Positions 15,456 to 22,941 of a DNA stretch of 24,254 nucleotides are shown one piece after another. Within the stretch, counting starts at the first letter, position 1. Every line of letters begins with the position of its first letter. The translations under genes and the position numbers were made by a program. The notes under the pieces are model-generated. The model ran no database searches, had not been told where the DNA came from, and worked only from the letters and a program-made list of their open reading frames with translations. Location: assembly GCA_964475125.1 (NCBI GenBank), contig CAYYWP010000050.1:1-24254 (forward strand), in the 5' to 3' direction. Source of the DNA: CAYYWP01 sp964475125. GTDB taxonomy: Bacteria; Desulfobacterota; Binatia; HRBIN30; CADEER01.

Positions 15456-17192
15456 TCACCTCGGCGCCGGTCCACTGCCCGCCGGCTCGAGCACCGGCAC
15501 CGCCAGCTCGCCGCGGTCGTCGCGGCGGCACAGCGTGTCGCAGCGGCGCTCGCCCATGCAGCAGTACGAACAGATCCACTCGCCGCCGTGGAACGGGCAG
15601 TGGGCGAAATCGGAGCGGTGGAAGCTCTTGCGGCAGACCGTACAGGTCAGCATCTCGGCGTCGGCCGGGGGCACGACGATGTCGCGCCCGACGTAGGCCC
15701 GCAGGAGTTGCTCGGGGCGTAAGGCGGCGGCCACCACACCGGCGACCAGCGGCGGGGTGAGCAGCGCCACCGGCGCGGCCAGGGCGCGCGCCTGCCGTCC
15801 GAAGACGCCGGTGGCCATCACCATCGCCACCGCGGTCGGAACCCACATCGCCAGCAGGCCGACCGGGTTGAAATCGGGCAGATAGGCGCGGCGAACCTCC
15901 GACCAGGCCGGCAGCGCGTAGCGCCGGCGCACCACCACCCGCTCGCCGATCAGCGAGCCGACGCAGGCGCAGAGGAAGACGCTGATGTACGTCGTCAAGT
16001 GTTCGAAGTGTTCGCGAAACGGGCTGACGATCACCGCCGTGCTGAGGGCGAGGAAGGGAATCACCCAGAATTGGCGGCCGGGAACGAAGCCGAGCACGCG
16101 CGAAGAGAAGTTCGCCAGGCAGAGCGTGCCGCTGTAGACGTTGATGAGATTGATACGCAGCTGCGTGACCAGGGTGACGACGAGCCCCAGCGGGCCGATC
16201 AAGCGGACCAGCGTCACCCCGGGGTCGGGCTGTCCGCTCGCCGCGTACATCGTGATGCCGACCACGTACATGCCGAAGACCGGCAGCACGGTGTTGACGA
16301 GGACGAACACGGTGCTGCCGACGCGCAGATCCTCGCGCCGCATGAAGCGGGCCACGTCCATCATGAAGATGGCGTTGCCGACGCCAAGGGTGCCGAGGTA
16401 GGCCCCGATCGCTTCCAGCGCACTCCAGGCATCCAGCTCGCCGGCGCCGCTCGGGTCGAGGCGCCACCAACCCGCCATCGCCGCCAGCGTCACGCGCTCG
16501 TCCCACCCGCGCACCAGCGCCCAGAAGGCGACGGCGAGGCCGAAAAAGTACAGCACCAGCGTGCCCCACTGCACCTTGGTCAGCAGCACCATGCCGAAGA
16601 TGCCCAGCAGGACGAAGCTGGCACTGGTGAGGACCGCCCATACCGTATACGAGAGCGCGGGGAGCGCCTCGTGCAGGGCATGCGCCATGACCGAGCCTTC
16701 GACGGCGAAGTAGAAGGCGCAGATGGCGCCGTACACCAAGGTATTGAAGGCCGAGCCGACGTAGCCGAAGCTGCTGCGGCTCAGCAGATCGGCGCTGATG
16801 CCTTCGTTCATGGCGTGGCGGACGGCGTAATAGACCGCCGCGATCGTGCACAGCGCGGTGACGGCCGCGCCGATGATCGCCGCCGGCGCCCCGAACGCCT
16901 GCGCGTACAGCGCGCCGGAGAGCGGAAAGATCATCGCCGTCGTCACGCCGAAGGTCGTGAACGTCGCCCCCAGGTAACTCCAGCGCCAGTCGGCCGGGAT
17001 GCGCCGCACGCCGTGGTCGTCCATCGCCACGTCGGTGCCGCCGTGGCGCGGCGCGCTCGGCCGCGGATCGAAGACGTCGCGCTCTTGCAGGCGGGCGACG
17101 CGCTGCACCGGGGACGTCTGCATCGTCACTGCAGCGCCCGGCGGCCCGGTGACCCGGCAAGCGGCGTCGCACCGATCGTCCATGCGCCCCAT
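15456..17192 (-). CDS. NCS1/purine-cytosine permease-like protein with cysteine-rich C-terminal domain
   Basis: A protein of up to 578 residues. Residues about 60-510 form a twelve-helix permease with NCS1 traits (ADLLSRSSFGYVGSAFNTL, RINLINVYSGTL). After the last helix comes a compact cysteine cluster: C517, C520, C532, C541, C544, C545, C551, C555 plus H525, H531 and H535, in CTVCRKSF, HCPFHGGEWICSYCC and RCDTLC, probably zinc binding. From memory, a very similar cysteine block joins NCS1-like permease modules to histidine kinase or cyclase outputs in some bacteria; here the protein ends soon after the block and no output domain follows. It may be a truncated transporter-sensor or a carrier with a regulatory knuckle. 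The start is uncertain: 17192, 17183 or 17123, none with a strong ribosome binding site. Confidence 0.85.
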   Translation of the reverse strand: MGRMDDRCDAACRVTGPPGAAVTMQTSPVQRVARLQERDVFDPRPSAPRHGGTDVAMDDHGVRRIPADWRWSYLGATFTTFGVTTAMIFPLSGALYAQAFGAPAAIIGAAVTALCTIAAVYYAVRHAMNEGISADLLSRSSFGYVGSAFNTLVYGAICAFYFAVEGSVMAHALHEALPALSYTVWAVLTSASFVLLGIFGMVLLTKVQWGTLVLYFFGLAVAFWALVRGWDERVTLAAMAGWWRLDPSGAGELDAWSALEAIGAYLGTLGVGNAIFMMDVARFMRREDLRVGSTVFVLVNTVLPVFGMYVVGITMYAASGQPDPGVTLVRLIGPLGLVVTLVTQLRINLINVYSGTLCLANFSSRVLGFVPGRQFWVIPFLALSTAVIVSPFREHFEHLTTYISVFLCACVGSLIGERVVVRRRYALPAWSEVRRAYLPDFNPVGLLAMWVPTAVAMVMATGVFGRQARALAAPVALLTPPLVAGVVAAALRPEQLLRAYVGRDIVVPPADAEMLTCTVCRKSFHRSDFAHCPFHGGEWICSYCCMGERRCDTLCRRDDRGELAVPVLEPAGSGPAPR

Positions 17193-17299
17193 GCGCCCTG
17201 GTCACGAAGCCGGCTGCCGCTCGCCTTCATGTGCACGTCCCCCCGGGCCGGAGCTTTCATACAGCGCGCTCGCCAGTGTCAAGCGTTGCCATACCCTTG

Positions 17300-17320
17300 G
17301 CGTATCGCGTATCGCCCACC
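17300..17320 (+). repeat. Short heptamer run, degenerate relative of the hairpin-heptamer element
   Basis: GCGTATC occurs twice in tandem (17300-17313), followed by GCCCACC. These units match those at 4256-4283, but no hairpin precedes them and no gene ends here. Probably a decayed copy. Confidence 0.35.
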
Positions 17321-17336
17321 GAGCTCGGACTGCGCG

Positions 17337-17366
17337 TTGCGAACCGCCTTTCCTGCACTGTATGCT
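17337..17366 (+). promoter_or_regulatory. Candidate promoter for the small CDS at 17403
   Basis: TTGCGA (17337-17342), an 18-nt spacer and TATGCT (17361-17366, preceded by TG-rich bases) resemble a sigma70-type promoter 37 nt before the ATG. By-eye match only. Confidence 0.35.
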
Positions 17367-17402
17367 CGAACGAATGCCGACGGTCGTCTACGGCGAGAGC
17401 CT

Positions 17403-17645
17403 ATGAAGCGAGAAGATTCTAAAGGCACCACGCGAGTGAAACGGCGTCGTGCATCGCAAACCGCGGCGGTTGATTTCACCCGCGCGATACAGCCTCACCG
17501 CTACGCCAAGCTGCGGACTGGCTACAAGTACGCCGTTTTCCTCGAGCCGGCGCTATGGAACCACGTCGGCAGCTCCGAGGCAGTGAAAGCGGCGTTGCGA
17601 GGCTTGGTGAATGCGAGCCGACACATCCGGGCAACGGGTTCATAA
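17403..17645 (+). CDS. Small hypothetical protein, possibly antitoxin-like
   Basis: An 80-residue protein starting at ATG 17403. The N-terminal 20 residues are strongly basic (KRRRAS). The middle has IQPHRYAKLRTGYKYAVFLEP and the C-terminus has a likely helix SSEAVKAALRGLVNASR. A strand followed by a helix of the form 'GS-EAVNxALR' is reminiscent of small ribbon-helix-helix-like or BrnA-like antitoxins; this is a resemblance, not an identification. No toxin-like partner is visible on either side. The longer open frame upstream of 17403 is antisense to the permease and was not used. The stop lies 114 nt before the cyclase start. Confidence 0.55.
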   Translation: MKREDSKGTTRVKRRRASQTAAVDFTRAIQPHRYAKLRTGYKYAVFLEPALWNHVGSSEAVKAALRGLVNASRHIRATGS

Positions 17646-17759
17646 ACGCGACGACCTCGCGCGCATGCGGAACTACATCGATTGCCTTCCTCGTCCTGGG
17701 CTCACCGTCCACCGAGCGGAGGCGGGTCCGGCGCCTGAGCGCGTCGTCAGGAGGACGTG

Positions 17760-18575
17760 ATGAAGCTGGTCGATCTCTCTCACCCGTGGAACATGCACAC
17801 CCCCGGATGGGTCGGCTATCCGGGCTCGAAGATCTATTACACGCAGACCTTGCAGACCAACCGCGTCGTCTCGCAGCGGGTCGAAACCTCGCTGCACGTC
17901 GGCACGCACCTGGACGGCCCCATGCACATGGCAGACGGCGCCGGCGACATGGCCTCGCTGCCGCTCACCAAGCTGGTGCACGAAGGGGTCATCATCGACG
18001 TCTCGGACGTCTGCGGCGACTGGGACATCATCAAGCCCGAGCATCTGACCCGCAACGTCGAGGTGAAGACCGGCGACATCATCATCATCCACACCGGCTA
18101 CCACCGCTATTACGAAGGCAAGCCGCAGCAGGATCTGACGCGCTATTTCTGCATGCACCCGGGCGGCACGCAGGAGCTGGCGCAGTGGATGCTCGACCTG
18201 AAGATCTCCTGGTGGGGCGTCGACGCCGGCTCCGGCGACCACCCGATGAACACCACCATCCGCTATATGCGCCCCGACCTCACCAAGCGCTTCGAGGAAC
18301 ACGTCGGCAAGCCGGTCGGCGAGTTCTTCGGCGAGTACGAGTACCGCCACCGGCGCAGCGGCCGCCTGGTGAAGGAAGACCTCTTCCCCATGCACTACCT
18401 CGCCTTCCCCGAGGGTTGCATCCACGCCGAGAACGTCGGCGGCGACATCGAGAAGGTGCTGAACCGGCGCTGCATCATCGGCGCCTTCCCGTGGAAGTTC
18501 GAAGGCGGGGAAGCGTGCCCGTGCCGCATCATCGCCTTCTTCGACGCCGGTGATCTGTCGGTCGCGGAGCTGTGA
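17760..18575 (+). CDS. Cyclase-family metal-dependent hydrolase (kynurenine formamidase/isatin hydrolase-like)
   Basis: A 271-residue cytoplasmic enzyme of the cyclase family (Pfam Cyclase, which includes bacterial kynurenine formamidase KynB and isatin hydrolase). The metal-binding signature HxGTHxDxPxH is complete: H46, H50, D52, H56 in HVGTHLDGPMH. The downstream motif GVDAGSGDHPMNTT contributes further active-site residues. Members hydrolyse formamides or cyclic amides using Zn or Mn. ATG 17760 is chosen because AGGAGG ends 5 nt before it; the adjacent GTG at 17757 is too close. The hairpin-heptamer element begins at the base after the stop. It faces the minus-strand block holding the second CodA-like and molybdenum hydroxylase genes. 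Substrate unknown; ring opening or deformylation is the likely chemistry. Confidence 0.92.
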   Translation: MKLVDLSHPWNMHTPGWVGYPGSKIYYTQTLQTNRVVSQRVETSLHVGTHLDGPMHMADGAGDMASLPLTKLVHEGVIIDVSDVCGDWDIIKPEHLTRNVEVKTGDIIIIHTGYHRYYEGKPQQDLTRYFCMHPGGTQELAQWMLDLKISWWGVDAGSGDHPMNTTIRYMRPDLTKRFEEHVGKPVGEFFGEYEYRHRRSGRLVKEDLFPMHYLAFPEGCIHAENVGGDIEKVLNRRCIIGAFPWKFEGGEACPCRIIAFFDAGDLSVAEL

Positions 18576-18624
18576 GCGCGGCGCTTCGCGCCGCGCGCAT
18601 ATCGCTTATGGCGTATGGCTCATC
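18576..18624 (+). repeat. Hairpin plus four 7-base units, after a stop codon (copy 2)
   Basis: Immediately after the cyclase TGA: GCGCGGCGC, loop TTC, GCGCCGCGC (18576-18596, perfect 9-bp stem), then GCATATC, GCTTATG, GCGTATG, GCTCATC (18597-18624). The last unit, with its following GCC, is identical to that of the copy at 4256-4283. Confidence 0.75.
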
Positions 18625-18717
18625 GCCAGAACGACGCGCCCTGACATCCGGTCGAGAGAGCCGCGCTCATCCTTCGGCGAGCTCAGGATGAGCGCAGAGT
18701 GGCTGTGCCGCAACTCG

Positions 18718-18760
18718 GCGCGGCTGCGCCGCGCGCATATCGTATGGCGTATGGCTTATC
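18718..18760 (+). repeat. Hairpin plus heptamers, tandem duplicate (copy 3)
   Basis: GCGCGGCTGCGCCGCGC (18718-18734) is followed by GCATATC, a 5-base remnant GTATG, GCGTATG and GCTTATC, then GTCTGAA. It is the second unit of the tandem duplication. The hairpin is the exact reverse complement of those at 18880 and 20296. Confidence 0.7.
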
Positions 18761-18851
18761 GTCTGAACGGCATGCCCTGACATCCGATCGAGAGAGCCGC
18801 GCTCGTCCTTCGACGAGCTCAGGACGAGCGGAGAGTGGCTGTCCTGCAGGC

Positions 18852-18896
18852 CATAGACCATACGCCATACGCCATGCGCGCGCGGCGCAGCCGCGC
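18852..18896 (-). repeat. Hairpin plus four 7-base units, after a stop codon (copy 4)
   Basis: Read on the minus strand, 5 nt after the stop of the CodA-like gene: a 7-bp stem with a 3-nt loop (18880-18896), then GCGCATG, GCGTATG, GCGTATG, GTCTATG down to 18852. Same order and phase as the other copies. Confidence 0.75.
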
Positions 18897-18901
18897 CGCG
18901 C

Positions 18902-20131
18902 TCACACCAGCTCGGCGCGGCCACGTGATTCGGCGACGAGCCTGCCGGCGCGGAAGACGGCGCGGCGGTCGGCGCGCGTGCGCAGGGCTTCGTGGACGCT
19001 CGGCGCCTCGACCACCACGAGGTCGGCGCGACAACCGGGCGCAAGGCCGTAGTTCGCGAGCCCGAGCGCGCGCGCCGCGTTGACCGTCACCATGTCGATC
19101 GCCGCTTCCATCTCGGCCGGCGCGGCGAGGTGGGCCATGTGACAGAGCATGAAGGCGACTTCGAGCTGATCGGGCTTGCCGAACGGATAGTAGGGATCGT
19201 TGACGTCGTCCTGTCCGGCCGCGACGTTCACGCCCGCCTTGAGCAGCTCCTTCCAGCGCGTGCCGCCGCGGCGGATCGGCTGCTTGTCGCCGCGGCCGGA
19301 GAACATGAGGTTGACGTGCGAGTTGTTGACGATGGTCAGGTCGGCGGCCTTGAGCATGGCGATGATCTTGGCCGCGTAGGCGTCGTTGTACGTCGCCAGC
19401 GCGTCCCAGCTGACCGCCACACGGCCCTTCCAACGCGGCCGCCGCAGCGTCTCCGCCGCCAGGTACTCGAGGCAGCGGGAGGTCGGGTCTTCGTTCGGGT
19501 CGACGATCATGTGGATCGGCCGGTCGTAGCGCTCGGCGAGCTCGAAACAGATGTCGATGTGCCGGCGCGAGTCGGCCTCGGTGTACTCCCACGCCGGCAT
19601 GCCGCCGACCACGTCGGCGCCGCGGCGCAGCGCCTCGTCGAGCAGCTCGGCCGCACCCGGGTCGGAGAGGATGCCCTCCTGGGGAAAGGCGTTGATCTGC
19701 ACGTCGAGCAGCCCCTGCACGGCCTGCTTGGCGAGGAACACCCCCTCGAGCGGTACCAGGCCGCCGATCGTGCCGACGTCGGCGAAGACGCGCTGCGCCA
19801 GCGTGCCGTTGCGCACCGCCTCGCGCATCACGCGCAGCGCCCGATCGCGGATCTCCTCGGCGCGGTAGTTGCGCTTGAAGACGTTGGTGATCTCGATGCC
19901 TTCCTCGATCGACCAGGTGGCACTGGGCTGCATCTGCTCGCCGAGCAGCGTCTTGTCGAGGTGGATGTGGGGATCGACGAAGGCGGGCAGGACGAGGCGG
20001 CCCTCGGCGTCGAAATCCTGCGGGCTCGGCGGCGGGCTGGGACCGACCGCGGCGATCGTCTCGTTCTCGATCGTGATGGCGACGGCCTCCTGGCCGCCGC
20101 GCAGGCGGGCGTTACGGATCGCGAACGTCAT
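18902..20131 (-). CDS. CodA-like amidohydrolase with strongly altered active site (copy 2)
   Basis: A 409-residue amidohydrolase of the CodA/AtzC group and a close relative of the protein at 11653-12900 (shared FADVGTIGGL, FPQEGI, GQDDVxDPYYPFG). Kept residues: H55 and H57 (PHIHLDK), Q151, D308. Lost relative to E. coli CodA: H214 is I209, E217 is P212 (IVDP instead of HCDE) and H246 is W242 (VSWDALATYN). H207, two positions before I209, is shared with the other copy. It may use one metal in a different geometry, another substrate, or have no deaminase activity. ATG 20131 is chosen because GAGGAGG precedes it with good spacing; an upstream extension to 20236 is not needed. It lies downstream of the second large subunit gene on the same strand. 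Confidence 0.88.
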   Translation of the reverse strand: MTFAIRNARLRGGQEAVAITIENETIAAVGPSPPPSPQDFDAEGRLVLPAFVDPHIHLDKTLLGEQMQPSATWSIEEGIEITNVFKRNYRAEEIRDRALRVMREAVRNGTLAQRVFADVGTIGGLVPLEGVFLAKQAVQGLLDVQINAFPQEGILSDPGAAELLDEALRRGADVVGGMPAWEYTEADSRRHIDICFELAERYDRPIHMIVDPNEDPTSRCLEYLAAETLRRPRWKGRVAVSWDALATYNDAYAAKIIAMLKAADLTIVNNSHVNLMFSGRGDKQPIRRGGTRWKELLKAGVNVAAGQDDVNDPYYPFGKPDQLEVAFMLCHMAHLAAPAEMEAAIDMVTVNAARALGLANYGLAPGCRADLVVVEAPSVHEALRTRADRRAVFRAGRLVAESRGRAELV

Positions 20132-20150
20132 GGCACCTCCTCGCTGATGC
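20131..20150 (-). promoter_or_regulatory. Ribosome binding site of CodA-like copy 2
   Basis: On the minus strand GAGGAGG ends about 5 nt before the ATG at 20131; this decides the start. Confidence 0.7.
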
Positions 20151-20267
20151 CGGGGGTCGGATCCTGGTGAATTCCTAGACGCTCCGTAGCATCGGTCGTT
20201 TCCGCCGGTCAACGCGCTCAGCCGCACACCCAGCACCCCGGGTGACGCGGTAGCTCAGGCTTCAGAC

Positions 20268-20312
20268 GATAAGCGATAGGCCATAAGCCATAGGCGCGCG
20301 GCGCAGCCGCGC
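20268..20312 (-). repeat. Hairpin plus four 7-base units, after a stop codon (copy 5)
   Basis: Read on the minus strand, 11 nt after the stop of the second large subunit gene: the same 17-nt hairpin as at 18880 (20296-20312), then GCCTATG, GCTTATG, GCCTATC, GCTTATC down to 20268, then GTCTGAA as in copy 3. Confidence 0.75.
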
Positions 20313-20323
20313 TGCTTCGTGCG

Positions 20324-22702
20324 TTACGCGGCGGCCGACGCCTCGCGGATGGCGCGCCAGACCCGGTCGGGCGTCAGCGGCGTCTCCATGAGCTCGAGCT
20401 TGAGGTGCGAGAGCGCATCCTCGATGGCGCTCGGCACGGCTCCGAGGGGAGCCGTCACGCCGGACTCGCCGACGCCCTTCACGCCGAGCGGCGTGAACGG
20501 CGACGGCGTCGACTGGTGGCCGATCGTGCAGGGCGGCATCTCGAGGGCGGTGGGGATCGTGTAGTCCATGAACGTCGCCGTCTTCAGCTGCCCGGCCTCG
20601 TCGTACACCATGTTCTCGTACAGCGCCGCGCCGAGCCCCTGGGCGACGCCGCCGAGCAGATTGCCGTTGGCGATCATCGGATTGATGATCGGGCCGCTGT
20701 CGTGGACGATCGTGTAGCGCAGGACTTTCACCACCCCGGTCTCCGGATCGACCTCCACCACTGCCGCCGCCACGCCGTACGGCCAGGTCGGATACGGGCT
20801 GAGTCGCCCGTCGACCTCGGGACGGTGATGCACGTTGCCGATGCGGAAGTAGCGCGTCGACTCCAGTCCCGGCTCCACCTCGGAAGCCTCGCGGCCGAAG
20901 GCGTGCCGGTAGACGAGGCTGGCGACCTCTTTGAACGCGATCGCCCGCGTCGGCGCGCCTTTGACGAAGATCCGCCCGTCCTCGGCATCGAGGTCGGCGG
21001 CGGTCACCTCGAGCGCCTTGCCGGCGACGTGAAACATCTTGTCGCGCAGCTCCGCCGCCGCCATCTGCGCCGCCGAGCCGCCGATCATGAGGCTGCGCGA
21101 GCTGTAGTTGCCGAGCCCGTACGGACAGGTCTCGGTGTCGCCCTGGAGAACGCGGATATGCTCCATCGTCGCGCCGAGGGTATCGGCGACGATCTGCGCG
21201 ATGCCGGTCTCGTTGCCCGAGCCCGGCGAGGTGACGCCGGTGAGCACGGTGATCTGTCCGGACGGCGCCACGCGCACGGTCGCGCCGTCGTAGCCGGAGC
21301 ACATCGTCGAGTGCGGCAGCGAGCAGCCCTCGGGCGTGAGCTCGAAGCCGATGCCGAGTCCGAGATATCGCCCCTGGCGGCGCGCCGCCTCCTGTTCGCG
21401 GCGGAAGGCCGGCACGTCGATCATGTCGAGCAGGCTGCGCATGGCTTTCGGGTAGTCGCCGCTGTCGAGAATCGCCCCCGACACCTGCGGGTAGGGAAAC
21501 TCCTCCGGCTGCAGGAAGTTCTTCAGCCGCACGTCCCACCGCGCCAGGCCGGTGGCGTCGGCGACGCGGTCCATGATGCGGTCCATCAAGAACGACGCCG
21601 CCTCCTTGCCGAAGGCGCGGTAACCGTTCCACGGACACTTGTTGGTGGCCACCGTGAACAGCTCGATGCGGCAGTCGTCGATCTTGTACGCGGTCGGCAG
21701 GCAGTAGGCGCTGACGTACGACATCGCCCAGCCGCAGAACGCCGCCGGCGCACCGACATCGGCGATCAGGCGCACGGTGAGCGCCGTGACCCGACCGTCG
21801 CGGCGATAACCGGCCTCGAACTCGAGCCGCTCCTCGCGCGCGTGCCCGCCGGCGAGAAAGTGCTCGGTGCGCTCCTCGACGTACTTCACCGGCCGGCCGA
21901 GCTTGTACGCCAGCCACGGCACCAGCACCTCTTCTTGGAACGTCGGCGTCTTCTCGCCGAAGCCGCCGCCGACGTTCGGTTGCACGACCCGCAGATTGGC
22001 CTCGGGCATGCGCAGGGCGCCGGAGAGGCAGACGCGCAGCGGGTGCGGGTTCTGCGTCGACGACCAGATCGTGAGCTGGTTCCCGTACTCGTCGTAGCTC
22101 GCGGCGTACGCGCGCGGCTCCATCGGCGCGGCGACGTAACGATGCGCCTTCACCGCCCCGCGGATCACGCCGTCCGCCTCGGCCAGTGCGCGAGCCGCGT
22201 CGCCGCGCACGAACTCGCGGTGGATCATGACGTTGTCGCCCCAGGCGGGCTCGACCAGCGGTGCGCCCGGCTCCAGGGCGGCTTGCGCATCGGTGGCAGC
22301 GGGCAGCTCCTCCCAGGTGACCTCGATCAGCTCGAGGGCGCAGTGCGCGGTGTAGCGCTCCTCGGCCACCACGGCGGCGACCGGCTCGCCGACGTAGCGG
22401 GCGCGCTCGACCGCCAAGGCGTACACCGCCACCGCCTTGCCGCCGTAGTTCGCCGCATCGACTACCGACGGGATCGGATCCGTCTCGCGGCGCGCGTCGG
22501 CCCCGGTCACGACCGCCAGCACGCCGGGCAGCGCCGCGGCGCGCGTCGTATCGATCGCGACGACGCGCGCGTGCGCGTACGGGCTGCGCAGCACCGCCAA
22601 GGCGCACATGCCCGGTAGCTGCAGATCGCCCACGAAGCTGCCGTGCCCGCTCACCAGTGTCCGGTTGGTCAGCCCTGGAATCGAACGGCCTATGTTCTTC
22701 AT
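20324..22702 (-). CDS. Xanthine dehydrogenase-family molybdopterin-binding large subunit (copy 2)
   Basis: A 792-residue molybdenum hydroxylase large subunit, co-linear with copy 1 at 1834-4200 throughout. Hallmarks: a/b hammerhead N-terminal domain, GGGFGEK at 245-251, GYRAFGKEA in the substrate/cofactor loop, TGVTSPGSGNETGIAQIV, and GVGESG with catalytic base E746. It also lacks the CoxL AYxCSFR loop. The start at 22702 (MKNIGRSIPGLTN) follows AGGAG and matches the start of copy 1; an upstream ATG at 22729 would add nine residues. No medium or small subunit gene lies nearby. It is followed on the same strand by the CodA-like amidohydrolase, with the hairpin-heptamer element between, so the two may form one transcript. 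Substrate unknown, probably a ring compound. Confidence 0.93.
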   Translation of the reverse strand: MKNIGRSIPGLTNRTLVSGHGSFVGDLQLPGMCALAVLRSPYAHARVVAIDTTRAAALPGVLAVVTGADARRETDPIPSVVDAANYGGKAVAVYALAVERARYVGEPVAAVVAEERYTAHCALELIEVTWEELPAATDAQAALEPGAPLVEPAWGDNVMIHREFVRGDAARALAEADGVIRGAVKAHRYVAAPMEPRAYAASYDEYGNQLTIWSSTQNPHPLRVCLSGALRMPEANLRVVQPNVGGGFGEKTPTFQEEVLVPWLAYKLGRPVKYVEERTEHFLAGGHAREERLEFEAGYRRDGRVTALTVRLIADVGAPAAFCGWAMSYVSAYCLPTAYKIDDCRIELFTVATNKCPWNGYRAFGKEAASFLMDRIMDRVADATGLARWDVRLKNFLQPEEFPYPQVSGAILDSGDYPKAMRSLLDMIDVPAFRREQEAARRQGRYLGLGIGFELTPEGCSLPHSTMCSGYDGATVRVAPSGQITVLTGVTSPGSGNETGIAQIVADTLGATMEHIRVLQGDTETCPYGLGNYSSRSLMIGGSAAQMAAAELRDKMFHVAGKALEVTAADLDAEDGRIFVKGAPTRAIAFKEVASLVYRHAFGREASEVEPGLESTRYFRIGNVHHRPEVDGRLSPYPTWPYGVAAAVVEVDPETGVVKVLRYTIVHDSGPIINPMIANGNLLGGVAQGLGAALYENMVYDEAGQLKTATFMDYTIPTALEMPPCTIGHQSTPSPFTPLGVKGVGESGVTAPLGAVPSAIEDALSHLKLELMETPLTPDRVWRAIREASAAA

Positions 22703-22862
22703 CGGCTTGCTCCTTCCCTCTCCAGACAAAACCCGAAGACCAACGTATCGTCCGGCGCGAGCCGCCGCCGCAGCGAGCCTAGTCGATCACGGGCTACCTC
22801 GCCAACCGGTCGCCGCGCGCCGCCTTTCGAACAGCTGGTGGTCTCGACTACCGAGCCCATCG

Positions 22863-22874
22863 GCAACCGGTTGC
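22863..22874. promoter_or_regulatory. Perfect 12-bp palindrome, possible operator
   Basis: GCAACCGGTTGC lies in the 239-nt divergent gap between the second large subunit gene (minus) and the first NTF2-like gene (plus). The form, with a central CCGG and AA/TT flanks, resembles LacI-family operators. No regulator gene is in the window. Confidence 0.35.
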
Positions 22875-22905
22875 GGCGCCGGCGACGAATTTCTTTCCAC
22901 TGGTG

Positions 22906-22911
22906 TATAGT
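22906..22911 (+). promoter_or_regulatory. Candidate -10 box (TATAGT) for the NTF2-like pair
   Basis: TATAGT lies 30 nt before the ATG at 22942 and shortly after the 12-bp palindrome. No good -35 hexamer is seen. Confidence 0.35.
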
Positions 22912-22941
22912 CCGCACGCTCGCCCTCAACAGGAGGTGAAC

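Larger units (their letters stand above)
18576..18850 (+). repeat. Tandem duplication of a roughly 137-bp intergenic unit
   Basis: The 326-nt gap between the cyclase and the CodA-like gene holds no gene. It consists mainly of two direct copies of a 136-138 bp unit (from 18576 and from about 18714). Each has a GC hairpin, heptamers, CCCTGACATCCG with CGAGAGAGCCGCGCTC, and a stem with core CTTCGRCGAGCTCAG (CTCATCC / GGATGAG at 18666-18690; CTCGTCC / GGACGAG at about 18805-18830). The core matches that of the GTTGAAAA-type elements. A third, inverted partial copy completes the gap. Confidence 0.75.

Noticed and set aside
15999..17402. Upstream extension of the small CDS at 17403
   Set aside because: Antisense to the permease; His/Arg/Asp-rich shadow composition.
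18597..18879. CRISPR array
   Set aside because: The repeated units are 7-nt runs and palindromes without unique spacers of regular length, and no cas gene is present.
20262..22618. Long frames on both strands overlapping the second large subunit gene
   Set aside because: Shadow frames with biased composition; the frame from 22702 has all family motifs.
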